A stretch of DNA of 64,000 nucleotides from contig CM000688.1 of assembly GCA_000149225.2 (NCBI GenBank), forward strand, positions 930,001 through 994,000, given 5' to 3'. This DNA is from Lachancea kluyveri NRRL Y-12651. Its lineage: Eukaryota; Ascomycota; Saccharomycetes; Saccharomycetales; Saccharomycetaceae. The notes under the pieces are model-generated. The model was not told the origin of the DNA, did not search any database, and was given only the letters and a program-made list of their open reading frames with translations. Each line of letters opens with the position of its first letter. The stretch's first letter is position 1. This document shows, piece by piece, positions 41,780 through 52,335 of the stretch. Both the position numbers and the translations under genes were made by a program.

Positions 41780-44473
41780 TCAAAAAACTTCTTTGAACAA
41801 ACTTGCTCTGTTGTGGTTATCCTTTACGGAACTTCCCTCTTCAATTTCACTCAAATCAGGAACGTCATCTTCTTCAGACGGGTCCACAGTCGAATCACCA
41901 ACAACCTTTTCCTGCTTGTCCTCAGGAATAGAGCCCTGCGAAAAGCCACTGAAAGTAGGTTCTAGCTTATTTTTCGAATCACTTTTCGCTTCTACATCCG
42001 TTTGAATAGCCTTCTTCTGAACCTCATCTTGATTTTTTCCCTGAGTTTCATCCTGGGTTTCTTTCTTTAGCTCAGTTTTTTTTTTTGGCGAAACGACAGC
42101 AGGAACCACTGTATCAACGTGCTCTTTTTCCTTTTTACCTCCAAACAGTTTTTCCTTTAGTGACGAAGGTTTTTTAGCGCTACCGTTCGCTTTAGGAGAT
42201 GTCGCGTCAAATTTCTTATCCACATTCTTCTTTTTAGGAGTAATTGGTTGCGGAACATAGTCTTCGGGGATGACTGCATCAACCATAGAATATTTCTTTT
42301 CTCCGGTAGGACTAGCAGCAGTTGTCTTCAAATCTGCTTTCTTAGCTTTGGAAACGTCGGCAGATGTGGTTAAATCACTGCTGGCCTTTATTATGCCACT
42401 GGTACCGGTGAGAGACTTTGCGGAAGCAGAGTCAGAAGCTTGCTTGGAATCAGTAATTGCAGAGTCGGTTTTGACCTTAGCTTCTTTTTCACTTGCCTTT
42501 ACCTTGGCTTCAGACTGTTCCCTTGCCTTGGCTTCAGACTCTTCCCTTTTTTGTTGGGCAACAAACTCATCCGAAGTAACACCGATCAAAGCTTTCAGCT
42601 TTTCTTCATCTAACTTATCGTCACCCTTTAATTCTGCAACATTCCTCATGGACTCCAACAGGCTTAATTTTTCTCTTTTCAAGTCCAATTCAGCCTTGTT
42701 CAATTCACCTTGACGCTCATTTAACATGGCATTAACTTCCAACTGTTTCAAACGAGCCTCTTCAGAAGACAAGGCGGCCTGTTCTTTAGCCCTCGTAGCA
42801 ACAACCACGATATTAGTGTCGATATCTTCCTTTAAGCCATCCTTGCTTGTCAACAGATCATCCAAGTTGCGTTCTTCCTCGGCATGTTTTCCGTCTGCTT
42901 CTTCGATCTCTTCAGTTAGGCGTTCGATGTTTGATTTGTGGTCTTCAATTGATTGACGTAAGTCCTCGATTTCTTTAGTAATGTCATCACGTTCTTTTAA
43001 CAACCTTTCGTGCTCCGTCTCGGCAGCAGTCACATCATCAATGTAAGGTTTCAGTAACTCGTCTTGTTCAGTGCGAGCGGCTATGATGTCCAATTTGTGA
43101 GCCTTGTTTAGTTCAGAAAGTTCTGTCTCGACACGAGTGGCTTCTTCTTCCAATAAACCTTCCATTTCCCTCTGCAACTCTTCATAAGATTTCTCTGTTT
43201 CAGCCAAATCTTGTTCCTTAGCCTGCACTGCAGCAGTTTTAGTGTCACATAATCCCTTGTACTTTTTCTCTGCATTATTGTGGGCAGACAGGGTTTCACG
43301 TTCATGCCTCATAGCCGTTTCTCTTAACATGGTTTTGTCATTTGCCAGTTTTCCAACCTGCAACACTTTCCACTCTGCATACTGTTCTTTGTAATCAACG
43401 TTTCTTTGTTTGATATCTTCATCGACAGCACGTTGTTGAACGGCTCTCGTGTCAACTTCATCCAAAACAGGTGTAATCAAACCTTTAGCAATATTGTCGA
43501 CATCCTGAGGAGTCAACCATAAGCCACCACCCAAATTGATTTTGCCAGTAGTTTGAGAAGACTTCGAAGAATTTTTCTGAGCAATCGCAACGGCTAGTTT
43601 ATTGTATTCCTCATTGTCAAATAGACGAGCCTCGGCATTTTTCCTATCAATTTTGTTCAAACTTTCTTGGGCGTTTGCACGGGCCAGAGACAAAACTTCT
43701 TGAGAAGTTAGCTGCTTGAAATATGCCTGCTTCTGCTTCTCTTTTTCGGCCAATGCCTTGTCGGTGGTCTGTTTTGGATCAAAGTTTCTAACCGCATATG
43801 CTGCCTTTGAAGCATATTGCCTTGGATCGGCTTCCGTTTCTGCTTCAGCAACATATTCACTCTTTGAATAAATATTATCAATAATTTCTGAAGTCAAGGT
43901 AAAGCTAGTTTCAGCGGCCTTTGCAGAGCCGCCGGTTTTTAGGCCATAGGTAAAATTAACACGTTCTGGGTTCGTCCTCGAGTCAATACGCTTGCCGGCA
44001 TTTCTTTCGGCGCCTTCCAAAACCTTTGTGATGTTCAAGGCAGGGGTTCTAGGGGCAACTGATTGCTCGACGGTAGGCTTTGCAGGTGTGGAAAGTGCCT
44101 TGGATGCTGCTTTCAAACTCCTAGTATCAGTAGTACTAACTTTAGAAGTTACACTTGAGGCGCGGCTACGATTAGAGCTCGTTACACTAGTGGCCGCTTT
44201 GGAAGCGTTGGAATCGACAAACAATCTTTTATAGGCCTCGATGGTAACTTTATTGGAATTAGCCAAGTTAGCGGCCACATCTGATGCGACTTTAACATCG
44301 CTGACGCCAGTAGTTGTTTGCCTGGCAGGAGACTGGTAGACACCATATTTCAACTTTGCTCTGTATAAAGCTTCTTTGGACAACGGTTTACCAGTAGTCT
44401 GGTAAACGGAATTCCTGGTAGAAGTGGTAGTTGAGACATTATCGTCATCAACAACAGCAGATACTAATGACAT
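41780..44473 (-). CDS. EIS1: Eisosome protein Eis1
   Basis: Eis1 is a component of eisosomes, the cortical Pil1/Lsp1 structures under furrows of the plasma membrane. The 897-residue protein corresponds to the S. cerevisiae pair EIS1 (YMR031C) and YKL050C. The N-terminus has a conserved block LSKEALYRAKLKYGVYQSP and then Ser/Thr/Ala-rich linkers. The conserved GLKTGGSAKAAETSF region, a long coiled coil at about 410-620 and a Lys/Ser-rich tail ending DNHNRASLFKEVF follow. The ATG at 44471-44473 is in frame. It diverges from HOF1. Confidence 0.9.
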   Translation of the reverse strand: MSLVSAVVDDDNVSTTTSTRNSVYQTTGKPLSKEALYRAKLKYGVYQSPARQTTTGVSDVKVASDVAANLANSNKVTIEAYKRLFVDSNASKAATSVTSSNRSRASSVTSKVSTTDTRSLKAASKALSTPAKPTVEQSVAPRTPALNITKVLEGAERNAGKRIDSRTNPERVNFTYGLKTGGSAKAAETSFTLTSEIIDNIYSKSEYVAEAETEADPRQYASKAAYAVRNFDPKQTTDKALAEKEKQKQAYFKQLTSQEVLSLARANAQESLNKIDRKNAEARLFDNEEYNKLAVAIAQKNSSKSSQTTGKINLGGGLWLTPQDVDNIAKGLITPVLDEVDTRAVQQRAVDEDIKQRNVDYKEQYAEWKVLQVGKLANDKTMLRETAMRHERETLSAHNNAEKKYKGLCDTKTAAVQAKEQDLAETEKSYEELQREMEGLLEEEATRVETELSELNKAHKLDIIAARTEQDELLKPYIDDVTAAETEHERLLKERDDITKEIEDLRQSIEDHKSNIERLTEEIEEADGKHAEEERNLDDLLTSKDGLKEDIDTNIVVVATRAKEQAALSSEEARLKQLEVNAMLNERQGELNKAELDLKREKLSLLESMRNVAELKGDDKLDEEKLKALIGVTSDEFVAQQKREESEAKAREQSEAKVKASEKEAKVKTDSAITDSKQASDSASAKSLTGTSGIIKASSDLTTSADVSKAKKADLKTTAASPTGEKKYSMVDAVIPEDYVPQPITPKKKNVDKKFDATSPKANGSAKKPSSLKEKLFGGKKEKEHVDTVVPAVVSPKKKTELKKETQDETQGKNQDEVQKKAIQTDVEAKSDSKNKLEPTFSGFSQGSIPEDKQEKVVGDSTVDPSEEDDVPDLSEIEEGSSVKDNHNRASLFKEVF

Positions 44474-44921
44474 TTTCTTTTTTGTATTGCTCTTCTTTTC
44501 GTCTGGTTTTCGACATGGAAGGTCTGGTTGCTACCAATTGTTGCCCCTTTTTATATCAAGATTGTTAGGCCCGTCTCACGAAGGACTGGAAAGAGGGGTG
44601 CCAAGTTTAACTCCTTTGGGAATTGTTTCTCTGCATATGGCAGCAACCTACAAACCTACCCAATACAGAAATATATCACGTGATTTTCATGTGACCTAGA
44701 GTGAAAGATATAGCTGAATTTCTGCCTTTGTTGTTGTTGCAGCTTCTCTGGGCCTGAATAGGAAATAAGTAAATACCAGAACAATAATGATGAATTTGGT
44801 ATGTATGGCAGAGATATCAAAGATTTTCAATTACAGGGGCATTTGCTCCTAATACTATTTACCCGCCAAGCCTAGAGAGAAACGAAAAAGCGCAATAATA
44901 AGTCTATTTGGGCACCGAAAT
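44474..44921. promoter_or_regulatory. EIS1-HOF1 divergent promoter
   Basis: This 448-base shared promoter contains a CACGTG box at 44677-44682. Nothing else is recognised. Confidence 0.5.
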
Positions 44922-46823
44922 ATGTCGCACAGTTATAACTACCAGTTGAACTTTTGGGATGAACAAGATAATGGTGTTAAAATCCTGTTAGAGCATATCC
45001 ATCAAGGCATCCAATCCTGTAAAACCATGGAACACTTTTTTGAAGAGAGATGTAAGTTGGAGAAAGATTACAGTAGACGCCTTGGTGCAATTGCTGACAA
45101 GTTCGACAAGAATCTGTCTACCAATCCAGATTACGGCAAGTTGTTGCAGTCGTTAAAGCTATTCCAGGAAACGCAAGGACGGATAGCTAAGGCACACTCC
45201 ATACAAGCTATACACATTCACACACAAAATTACAAGGAGTTGAGGTCTTTTATCTCGGATTTGATGGCTAAGTACACGACAATTGATGGCAAAGTACGCA
45301 GTTTGAGAAGCGACAAGATTACAAAAAGACAGCTGTGCAGTGAATTAAAAGAAAAACTGGCCAAGGCAACTGTAGAGTTGAGAGATTGTCAACTAAATCA
45401 GCTGAACAAACTGGGCGTGAAGGAAAGCTCTGCTAACGAAAAGCAACTTTCCAAATGGAGTAGTATCGTTGAAGAACTGCAGATAAAAATAGACGTGTTA
45501 CAACAGGAATACAAAGCTTCTACACAACACTGGTTTCAAGAATGGGCAGAGTTAAGCCTGGAGTTACAAAATATGGAAGAACAAAGAATACATTTTATGA
45601 AGGCCAAAATGCAAGAATACACAGGTGCAGTGATGGAGACCTGTGTCCAGGAGCAAAACGGTATTAATGATATTGAAATGAAGCTAGGGAGCTTTACAGC
45701 TCAGCATGATATTTCTAATTTTGCGTATAACCACGGTACTGGTAGGATAAAGGGCAAAATCCGCGTCAAAAACAGGCCTTACGGTGAAGTTCGCGAGAAT
45801 TCAGTTTCGGTTTGTGACGATTATGTCAACAATGTCAGAAGTTTATCGAGCAAATTACACCGTAGTAGGATTGGGTCCGATGACACACAAACGCTGCAGC
45901 GACAAAATGCTCCTGTTATACCACCAAAAGATATTGAATCAGTACCTTTAAAATCTCTGATACAGAATCCCAGATCGAAAGATGAGACTAGGGCTGTGGG
46001 TAGTTGGAATAATGCAGTTGGTGACAGTTTGCAAAAGGGAAATATTGACGATAAACATAAGCCTATTGAATCTACATCTTCTGAATCTTCTGGATCATCG
46101 AACCCTACTGATTCGTTTCCTACGCGTATACACAGACATGACAGCTTGGAATCAAACCCAACATCGATTTCATCAATAGTCAGTGGTATTGATGAATCTC
46201 AAAGGCTTGCCAAATCATGGAACTCTCATAATAGACGGAAGAGTCGTAACAGTTTGAATCTTGAATACTCTCAACAGGAGCGTTACTCTCGATCGAACAG
46301 TACGGAAACGACAAGAGTTTCTAGCAATGGTCTAAGCACTGTAAAATCCTCTCGTCGCAAATCGATGGCATTTCAGGATGGGCAAAACCCTTTGAAGTCT
46401 GCATTACAAACTATGAAACAAAAAGAAACATCACGTGTATCATCAGTGGTGTCTGATAGAAGTGAAGAAAGTGATACAAATTGTCTACATAAGCCTTTTA
46501 TTCCCTTCCCTGGTGCTACTGCGAGCAGGCAAACTACGCAACACTATGAGTATCAGACTATTGTTGATGACTGTCATACAGTTGAGTTACCCACATATAC
46601 AGTTTCTGGTGGTGAAAAGGTGATAAAATATGCAAAGGCTCTATACACCTATATGGAACCAAATGAAAATAACCTGGTAAACTTCCGCGTAGACGACTAT
46701 ATCCTATTGACAAAACGACTAAATCAGGACTGGTATCTGGGTGAGGTTTATAACGCCGGTGGTATCGAGGACAGGTACCGATGTGGTCTAGTCCCGGCAA
46801 ACTATATAGAAATTTTGTCTTGA
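44922..46823 (+). CDS. HOF1: F-BAR/SH3 cytokinesis protein Hof1
   Basis: Hof1 acts at the bud neck, linking septins, the actomyosin ring and the septum in cytokinesis. The 633-residue protein (669 in S. cerevisiae) starts with an F-BAR domain at about 5-275 (NFWDEQDNGVKILLEHIHQG is the conserved opening). A Ser-rich disordered middle with the conserved SQRLAKSWNSHNRRKS block follows. A single C-terminal SH3 domain at about 565-630 begins IKYAKALYTYMEPNE and ends CGLVPANYIEIL. The ATG at 44922 is the first in frame. It is HOF1 rather than BZZ1 because it has one SH3 domain and sits between EIS1 and ARP9. Confidence 0.94.
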   Translation: MSHSYNYQLNFWDEQDNGVKILLEHIHQGIQSCKTMEHFFEERCKLEKDYSRRLGAIADKFDKNLSTNPDYGKLLQSLKLFQETQGRIAKAHSIQAIHIHTQNYKELRSFISDLMAKYTTIDGKVRSLRSDKITKRQLCSELKEKLAKATVELRDCQLNQLNKLGVKESSANEKQLSKWSSIVEELQIKIDVLQQEYKASTQHWFQEWAELSLELQNMEEQRIHFMKAKMQEYTGAVMETCVQEQNGINDIEMKLGSFTAQHDISNFAYNHGTGRIKGKIRVKNRPYGEVRENSVSVCDDYVNNVRSLSSKLHRSRIGSDDTQTLQRQNAPVIPPKDIESVPLKSLIQNPRSKDETRAVGSWNNAVGDSLQKGNIDDKHKPIESTSSESSGSSNPTDSFPTRIHRHDSLESNPTSISSIVSGIDESQRLAKSWNSHNRRKSRNSLNLEYSQQERYSRSNSTETTRVSSNGLSTVKSSRRKSMAFQDGQNPLKSALQTMKQKETSRVSSVVSDRSEESDTNCLHKPFIPFPGATASRQTTQHYEYQTIVDDCHTVELPTYTVSGGEKVIKYAKALYTYMEPNENNLVNFRVDDYILLTKRLNQDWYLGEVYNAGGIEDRYRCGLVPANYIEILS

Positions 46824-47329
46824 GAGGACTATGACTTTAGGTACAATGAACGGGGTGGTTAAATGCACATAAGTAAAAATATTACTAGTCAACTCTTTAG
46901 TTATCAAAGCTTTTAGCACCCATGATTAGCTGCAAAAGCTTTCAGATTCCAAAGGTTTAATTTTCAACGAAAGAAATAATCATCATAAAACATTTTGTGA
47001 AAACCTCAGGTACGAAGGTTAGATAAGCATTTTAGCGCGGCCCCAGCTTCAAATTTGAAATAGCTGCTTTGGTAATCGACCACTGGGTTCATGGGGCTCT
47101 CATTCTACTTAAAGTGATCAGTCTTACATTATCAGCATTCGTATAAAGTTGCAGGCGTAAGCAGCGTTTCCAACATGTCATTTTGTGTGCAATTTCCAAA
47201 GTAAACATCTGGTCTATCACATTTTTAAAGTTTCTGACAGTCTCGTAAAGACTCTTTGTTATATACTTTCCCTTTAACTTCTTAGTGCCATGTACTATTT
47301 GAGAGTTATTGTTTCCTTTTCAGTAGCTT
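46824..47329. other. Convergent gap between HOF1 and CSE4
   Basis: These 506 bases contain the two 3' ends. No RNA gene or open frame is seen. Confidence 0.45.
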
Positions 47330-47902
47330 TCAAATAAACTGGCCCCTAATTCTCCTTGCCAGCTGCATATCTTTCTTCATAATGGTAATTCTTTTAGCGT
47401 GTAAGGCTAACAGGTTTGTGTGCTCCAGTAGACCAACCAAGTACGCTTCACTAGCCTCCTGTAATGCTAGGATAGCCATAGACTGCCACCGGAGCTGCTG
47501 TTCGTCTGTACTAAATTGTTCAGTGACCTCTTTTACGAGACGGGCAAATGGCATTTTCGATATCAAAAGCTCAGTGCTTCGTTGGTACTTTCTAATCTCT
47601 TGCAAAGCCACATCACTTGGTTTGTATCGTTTACGCTGACTCTTGGATTTTTTTATATTGCTTCTGATGGTACCTATCGCAGTTGGAGGCTGTTCCTCTG
47701 GTAGTTCATTACGCCTTACGTATCGCTCTCTATCCTCTTGCCTTTGTAACATCTTCCTCCTGGCCCTATTACGCTGTAGAAGCGATATTGCCCTCTCGTT
47801 GATAGATTGTTGAGAGGGCTCTTGTGCGCCCAGACGATTGGTGTTACTGAGTGATCTGCCTGTCTGGCTGGATATACTAGCATTCCATTCTTGTCTATCC
47901 AT
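47330..47902 (-). CDS. CSE4: Centromeric histone H3 variant (CENP-A)
   Basis: Cse4 replaces histone H3 in the point-centromere nucleosome. The 190-residue protein (229 in S. cerevisiae) has a basic, divergent N-tail of about 95 residues and a full histone fold from [19 protein letters not shown] to the C-terminus. It keeps the CENP-A features: longer loop 1 ([20 protein letters not shown]) and the end [14 protein letters not shown]. Position beside EIS1 and ELM1 homologs agrees with YKL049C. The N-tail is about 40 residues shorter than in S. cerevisiae. The ATG at 47900-47902 is the first in frame. It is divergent from ARP9. Confidence 0.96.
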   Translation of the reverse strand: MDRQEWNASISSQTGRSLSNTNRLGAQEPSQQSINERAISLLQRNRARRKMLQRQEDRERYVRRNELPEEQPPTAIGTIRSNIKKSKSQRKRYKPSDVALQEIRKYQRSTELLISKMPFARLVKEVTEQFSTDEQQLRWQSMAILALQEASEAYLVGLLEHTNLLALHAKRITIMKKDMQLARRIRGQFI

Positions 47903-48267
47903 ACTCGCTTTATGATCGGGAAGTGTTGCTGATTGAGGATATACAACAGATGCTCTTTAACGCGTTGTTATGATACGTTGTGTCATTAAGTACGTATCTG
48001 TATATCCACCATCATATCTTACCACAGTATGTAAATATCAATAATCTAAAGTCAAGCAGTACTTTATTGAAATTTCTTATGTTGATTTTCTCTAAAGAGA
48101 AGAATTTATTAGCTTGCTTTTTACATCGTTTTGCTTACCTGGTTTGTTTCTCTGGGTTATTCATATTTTACCACGGAAAAAAAGATTAAGCTGTGGTAAA
48201 TACTTTCACCAACATAATTTCTTTCAAAGACAGAAGACTACCAAAACAAGAGAAAAGCAGAGTCGGG
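47903..48267. promoter_or_regulatory. CSE4-ARP9 divergent promoter
   Basis: This 365-base shared upstream region is AT-rich. No site is recognised with confidence. Confidence 0.4.
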
Positions 48268-49733
48268 ATGGCTCCTTTTAGACTAGAAAGCTACTTTGTA
48301 TGTTTACCAGATTATCCGATAAATTTTTTTCTTCAACTTTTTATTAACTCCTAAGTTAAAAGATCCTCTACCCAGGTTCTCAAAACACTCTCGTTCAATT
48401 CGGTGTGGGTACCGATACTTTTCATCCACCTCCATTAGAAATTCCTACAAAGGTCTACCGTAACCCAACTCAACCAGGCTCGTTTGTTACAACTTCAGAT
48501 GATGAATCCTTAGCTGTATATCCCATCAAAGAGGGCAAGATTGTTGACCTACAAGCATTTTTGTACTTTCTAAAGTTAATCTACAAGTCAATCCTTAACG
48601 AAAAGTCGCAAGGAGGTGAGAAAGAAGGCGCTTTTGACAATGAATTGAACAATATACCATTCTTACTGGTTTCTCATCATTCCTGGACTCGGTCACATAT
48701 AGAGCAAATAACGCAATATGTGTTCGAACTCCTGGAGATAAATTCATTCATGATACTGCCTTTGGCATTGGCCACCACGTATGCCTTTGGCAGCTTGCAA
48801 AACTCTCTGGTAATTGATGTTGGCCTCGAAAAGACGGATCTTGTCCCAATCCTAGATTATACACCCATAGGCTTTTTGAGTACTACACTACGCAAGGGCA
48901 GTACTTCGATCAACGCAGAGTTGGAAAAGCTACTACCGCACTTGACCTCAGCCCAAATTGAACAGCTCAAAAAGTCTGACATTTACGAGGTTTTGAGTGA
49001 AGACGATAAGAAAAATTCCTTTTTCGGTGCAGATGCTTTTGAGCCGGAGCAAGACCCAGACGCAGAAGGCGCCTTGGACGTGGCTGCGATTGTTACTAGT
49101 GGACGTGACACTAGAGAGATTTTGGAAGAGCGTGAACGTAAGAAAAACGAAACTAATGTTAACAACACAGAACTGGAGACGAACTCCTTTGTGGATTCTG
49201 AGGGTAATGAAGTAAGCGTTGGTAAGCAGAGATTCCAAGGTTGCGAACCATTAATCAAACAAATATCACTCATTGTTGGCCAGGTTCTATCACAAATTGA
49301 CGATATGCATAAGTTAAGATCTATTTGGGAAAACATCCTGGTTGTAGGCAACACCTCTATGATCAAAGGTTTCAAAGAGGCACTGTTGGTTCAACTATGT
49401 AAGGATCATCTGATCATTGAACCAGATTCTGAACGGCAGTTAAGAGAACAAGAGGCTTTATCCCAAGCGGCTCTGACAAAAAAGAAAAACAAGTTTATGA
49501 ACACCCCATTTATGCACTCTCTTGAATATTTACAGGCTCCAACGATCATCAAATTGGCAAAGTTCCCTGAGTACTTCTCCGAATGGAAGAAGCACGGATA
49601 CGGCGAGGTTGGGTTCTTGGGTGCGCAAATCGTATCCAAACAAGTTTTTGGTCATAACAATGACTCTTTTTTCGTTACCAGAGAGAAGTATGAGAGGTTT
49701 GGTCCTTCAGCCGTTTGGGATGTTTCCTTTTAA
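48268..49733 (+). CDS. ARP9: Actin-related protein Arp9 (SWI/SNF, RSC), with one intron
   Basis: Arp9 forms a heterodimer with Arp7 in the SWI/SNF and RSC chromatin remodellers. Exon 1 48268-48297 encodes MAPFRLESYF and exon 2 48363-49733 adds 456 residues, giving 466 (467 in S. cerevisiae). The joined start MAPFRLESYF-ILYPGSQNTLVQFG aligns with S. cerevisiae [24 protein letters not shown] with no gap. Conserved blocks include LLVSHHSWTRS, VTSGRDTREILEERER, GNEVSVGKQRFQGCEPLI and FLGAQIVSKQ. The ATP-site glycines are degenerate, as usual for Arp9. The first ATG in exon 2 would remove the conserved N-terminus, so the spliced start is preferred. As I recall, S. cerevisiae ARP9 also has a short intron near its start. 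Confidence 0.93.
48298..48362 (+). other. ARP9 intron
   Basis: This 65-base intron in phase 0 has 5' site GTATGT, branch site TATTAAC at 48342-48348 (one base from TACTAAC) and 3' site AAAAG, 14 bases further on. A nearer TAAG, 7 bases past the branch, gives the wrong frame and is too close. The AAG acceptor is unusual, but it alone restores the Arp9 N-terminus. Confidence 0.85.
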
Positions 49734-49834
49734 GACTAAAACGAGCCTGCGTTTTTATAAATTATGTAATTAAAGACCAAGAAGTTAATTAATTTCAACA
49801 TGGAAAGGTCGAGGTCAAGGGAATGGAAAGGGCA

Positions 49835-51124
49835 TCAAGTCTGATTATGTTGATTGTACCCCTGCGAGCTGTTACTTGCATCGTAATCTTTGTCTATATT
49901 GCTCTCCGAATTGTTGCTCAAGCCAGTCTCTAAATCAACGCTTTCAGTACTAGCCTTTTCATCTTCATCTTGAGACCATTTTTTGAAAAAGGGTACTAGC
50001 CAGCTTGCGGTAATTACTTGTTCACTTTGGTAAAGAACTAACGGTACTAACAATTTGCCCAAGTATGGAGTATCGTCTCCATACTGAGAAGAGATCAATG
50101 AAACACCCAATGCTGCGGTTTTAGCCGCGCCACAAAACATCACTGCGACGGTATCTTTCTTTGAGTAGTAAAATGGCTTAAAAACCTTATAGCAAACGGT
50201 GTACATTTTTGATGAGTTCTGGTTTGGTTCATGGTCAAAAATAAGCTTTATAAACCATGGTCTTGCACTAACGTAGCAAATTACGGTAAAAAACAGGTAG
50301 ATGCCAATATTAAAAAAGACAATGAAGATGACACACACATGTGACACACTCTGAAAGGCCTTTTGATAAAATGCAGTGGAAAAAGAGCTCCACATGATTA
50401 AAAGTAGACAAAAGCTTCCAACTTTGTTTAGTTTGAAAGTGGTCAAAACTTTCGATACTTGCTTCGGGAAAAGATTTTGCAAGACTTGGCCAACAAACAA
50501 TGGAACAAACACAGAAAGACCAATCTGTTTCATGACATCGCGATACAGATTACCAACACTTGAGCCATTTGCTGGATTACCAAAACTCAAAGGTCCGGAG
50601 GATGTGTACATCTGGGCTAGCGCTGGTGTTATGAAGGCACCTAGAATATTGCCAATGAACACCTCACATAACGACAGCAAGTCATTACCACCCGCTTTTT
50701 TGGTCATGACCACATTCGAAGCTACTGTAGTGGGGCAAGTAGCTGTCATTAACAGTCCGATAAGAACCCAGTCATCGATTTTGTCATCGTTAGCAACTTT
50801 AATGCCATAGCAAATACCATACATTATACTGCTGGTAATTAAAAAGCTGATCACTAAAACAACAAGGTGTGCTCTCCAGTTACCCATATTGATCATCAAG
50901 TTCTTCGTAATCATACTTAGACCACTCTGGAGAAAAATCACTGCCACAGCGCCATACCCGATGCTATATTCACCTCTGATCGTACCACCATGTCTAGCAA
51001 AGTTTGGGAAAAAATAAGCCAACACGATAAAAATTGCTAACACAATGAAAAACCACTGTGATATAACAAACTGGGTAACTGTATTATTGTACAGTATCTT
51101 TAGACCTCTCTTAAGCTTTTCCAT
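49835..51124 (-). CDS. RCH1: SBF/bile-acid-transporter-like membrane protein Rch1
   Basis: Rch1 is a plasma-membrane protein of the solute carrier 10/SBF family that lowers cytosolic calcium uptake. With the ATG at 51122-51124 it has 429 residues (434 in S. cerevisiae), starting MEKLKRGLKILYNN. About ten hydrophobic segments follow, with conserved blocks TATCPTTVASNVVMTKKAGGN and MFCGAAKTAALGVSLISSQYG. The frame stays open upstream to another ATG at 51281-51283, adding 53 polar residues without family similarity. I prefer the shorter start, because it matches the family and leaves a 480-base promoter before IMP2. Its acidic C-tail is disordered. Confidence 0.9.
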   Translation of the reverse strand: MEKLKRGLKILYNNTVTQFVISQWFFIVLAIFIVLAYFFPNFARHGGTIRGEYSIGYGAVAVIFLQSGLSMITKNLMINMGNWRAHLVVLVISFLITSSIMYGICYGIKVANDDKIDDWVLIGLLMTATCPTTVASNVVMTKKAGGNDLLSLCEVFIGNILGAFITPALAQMYTSSGPLSFGNPANGSSVGNLYRDVMKQIGLSVFVPLFVGQVLQNLFPKQVSKVLTTFKLNKVGSFCLLLIMWSSFSTAFYQKAFQSVSHVCVIFIVFFNIGIYLFFTVICYVSARPWFIKLIFDHEPNQNSSKMYTVCYKVFKPFYYSKKDTVAVMFCGAAKTAALGVSLISSQYGDDTPYLGKLLVPLVLYQSEQVITASWLVPFFKKWSQDEDEKASTESVDLETGLSNNSESNIDKDYDASNSSQGYNQHNQT

Positions 51125-51604
51125 AGTACTGCATCGTTGGGCCCATCTTATATAACAGAGATTTCGTACAATCATATGATCCTTTATATTTGAATCACAT
51201 TTCTCATCCTGTCGGATACCTCGGCCCGAAAACTCTTCCTTTTCCGAGATGAATATGGATTGTGTGATGAAACGGGGAGCCATCCGAGGGTGCCAACCAG
51301 GAAACTGCTTCGAGAAGTGTGTTTATCCAATCATTAAATATTGAACATTTGTAATAAAAAAAAAAGTTTAGACGTCAAAAATTGAGAAATTCCGGTGGAT
51401 TTCTAACTTTACGAATTACTTGATATCAAATTATAGCATTGAAGCTACGCCAATCAGAATATTGGGAGAAATTACGCTGAAATACTGTGTTTTTGCAATT
51501 CTTGGTATATACGTTTTCACGACATTTTACCATATTTCTGCCGAGCTGCACTTTATGCCAACGATACTGAACATTAGAACTATTCCCTCTCTAAAAAGAT
51601 CGTA
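51125..51604. promoter_or_regulatory. RCH1-IMP2 divergent region
   Basis: These 480 bases include an in-frame N-terminal extension of RCH1 (to 51283) of doubtful use and a small plus-strand frame at 51420-51605 that ends just at the IMP2 start. No site or gene is supported. Confidence 0.4.
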
Positions 51605-52141
51605 ATGTTTAAGTCGGCCAACTCTCAGTATGCTCTGAAGGCATCTCTGGTTGTGGTTTCATGGATTCCTGTCATAATGACCTTCAACGAGCATGTTTGT
51701 TACGTGGCCAAGATTGAAGGCTCGTCGATGAGGCCAACGTTAAATCCGGATCAAGTGTCACCCACCGATTGGGTGCTTTTGTGGAAATTCGGGGCTAAGA
51801 ATATTAACAATCTAAAGAAGAATGATGTTGTACTTTTCAAGTCTCCCATTAATCCCAAAAAGGTGTATTGCAAAAGGATCAAAGGTATGCAGCACGATTC
51901 TATCCGGACCAGACACCCCTACCCTAAGGAGATTGTTCACATCCCAAGGAATCACATATGGGTTGAAGGTGATAATGTTTACCACTCGATAGATAGTAAT
52001 AACTTCGGACCCATCTCCACAGGCCTCGTTCTGGGTAAGGCTACACGAGTGATATGGCCTCCTAGCCGTTGGGGCACAGATCTCCACGGTAGCGAAGGTC
52101 GTGGAGAGGTTAAGTTTGGTAAGTCAACTTCGAGTGAATGA
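51605..52141 (+). CDS. IMP2: Mitochondrial inner membrane peptidase subunit 2
   Basis: Imp2 is a catalytic subunit of the inner membrane peptidase, facing the intermembrane space, and cleaves sorting signals such as that of cytochrome c1. The 178-residue protein (177 in S. cerevisiae) is an S26 signal peptidase. A membrane segment at about 13-27 is followed by the serine box GSSMRPTL (Ser41) and the lysine box VYCKRIKG (Lys90). The box HIWVEGDN and the block SIDSNNFGPISTGLVLGKA follow. The ATG at 51605 is the first in frame. The gene lies between RCH1 and MIH1 as on chromosome XIII. Confidence 0.95.
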   Translation: MFKSANSQYALKASLVVVSWIPVIMTFNEHVCYVAKIEGSSMRPTLNPDQVSPTDWVLLWKFGAKNINNLKKNDVVLFKSPINPKKVYCKRIKGMQHDSIRTRHPYPKEIVHIPRNHIWVEGDNVYHSIDSNNFGPISTGLVLGKATRVIWPPSRWGTDLHGSEGRGEVKFGKSTSSE

Positions 52142-52335
52142 GTGAATGAATGGACTTTTCTTTTTTTTTTTGTTTATGTAATACTACCTGAGCAGTGTTT
52201 ATGCACTAGCGACATAATAGAGTAAAGATAAAGTAAGAAAGAAAAAAAAGAGAAACTGGTATGTTATGCTAGAAAAAGAGGGGAAAAAAATTAGTTGAAT
52301 GCAAAAATTGATGTCCGAAACGGCATCATGGGTTT

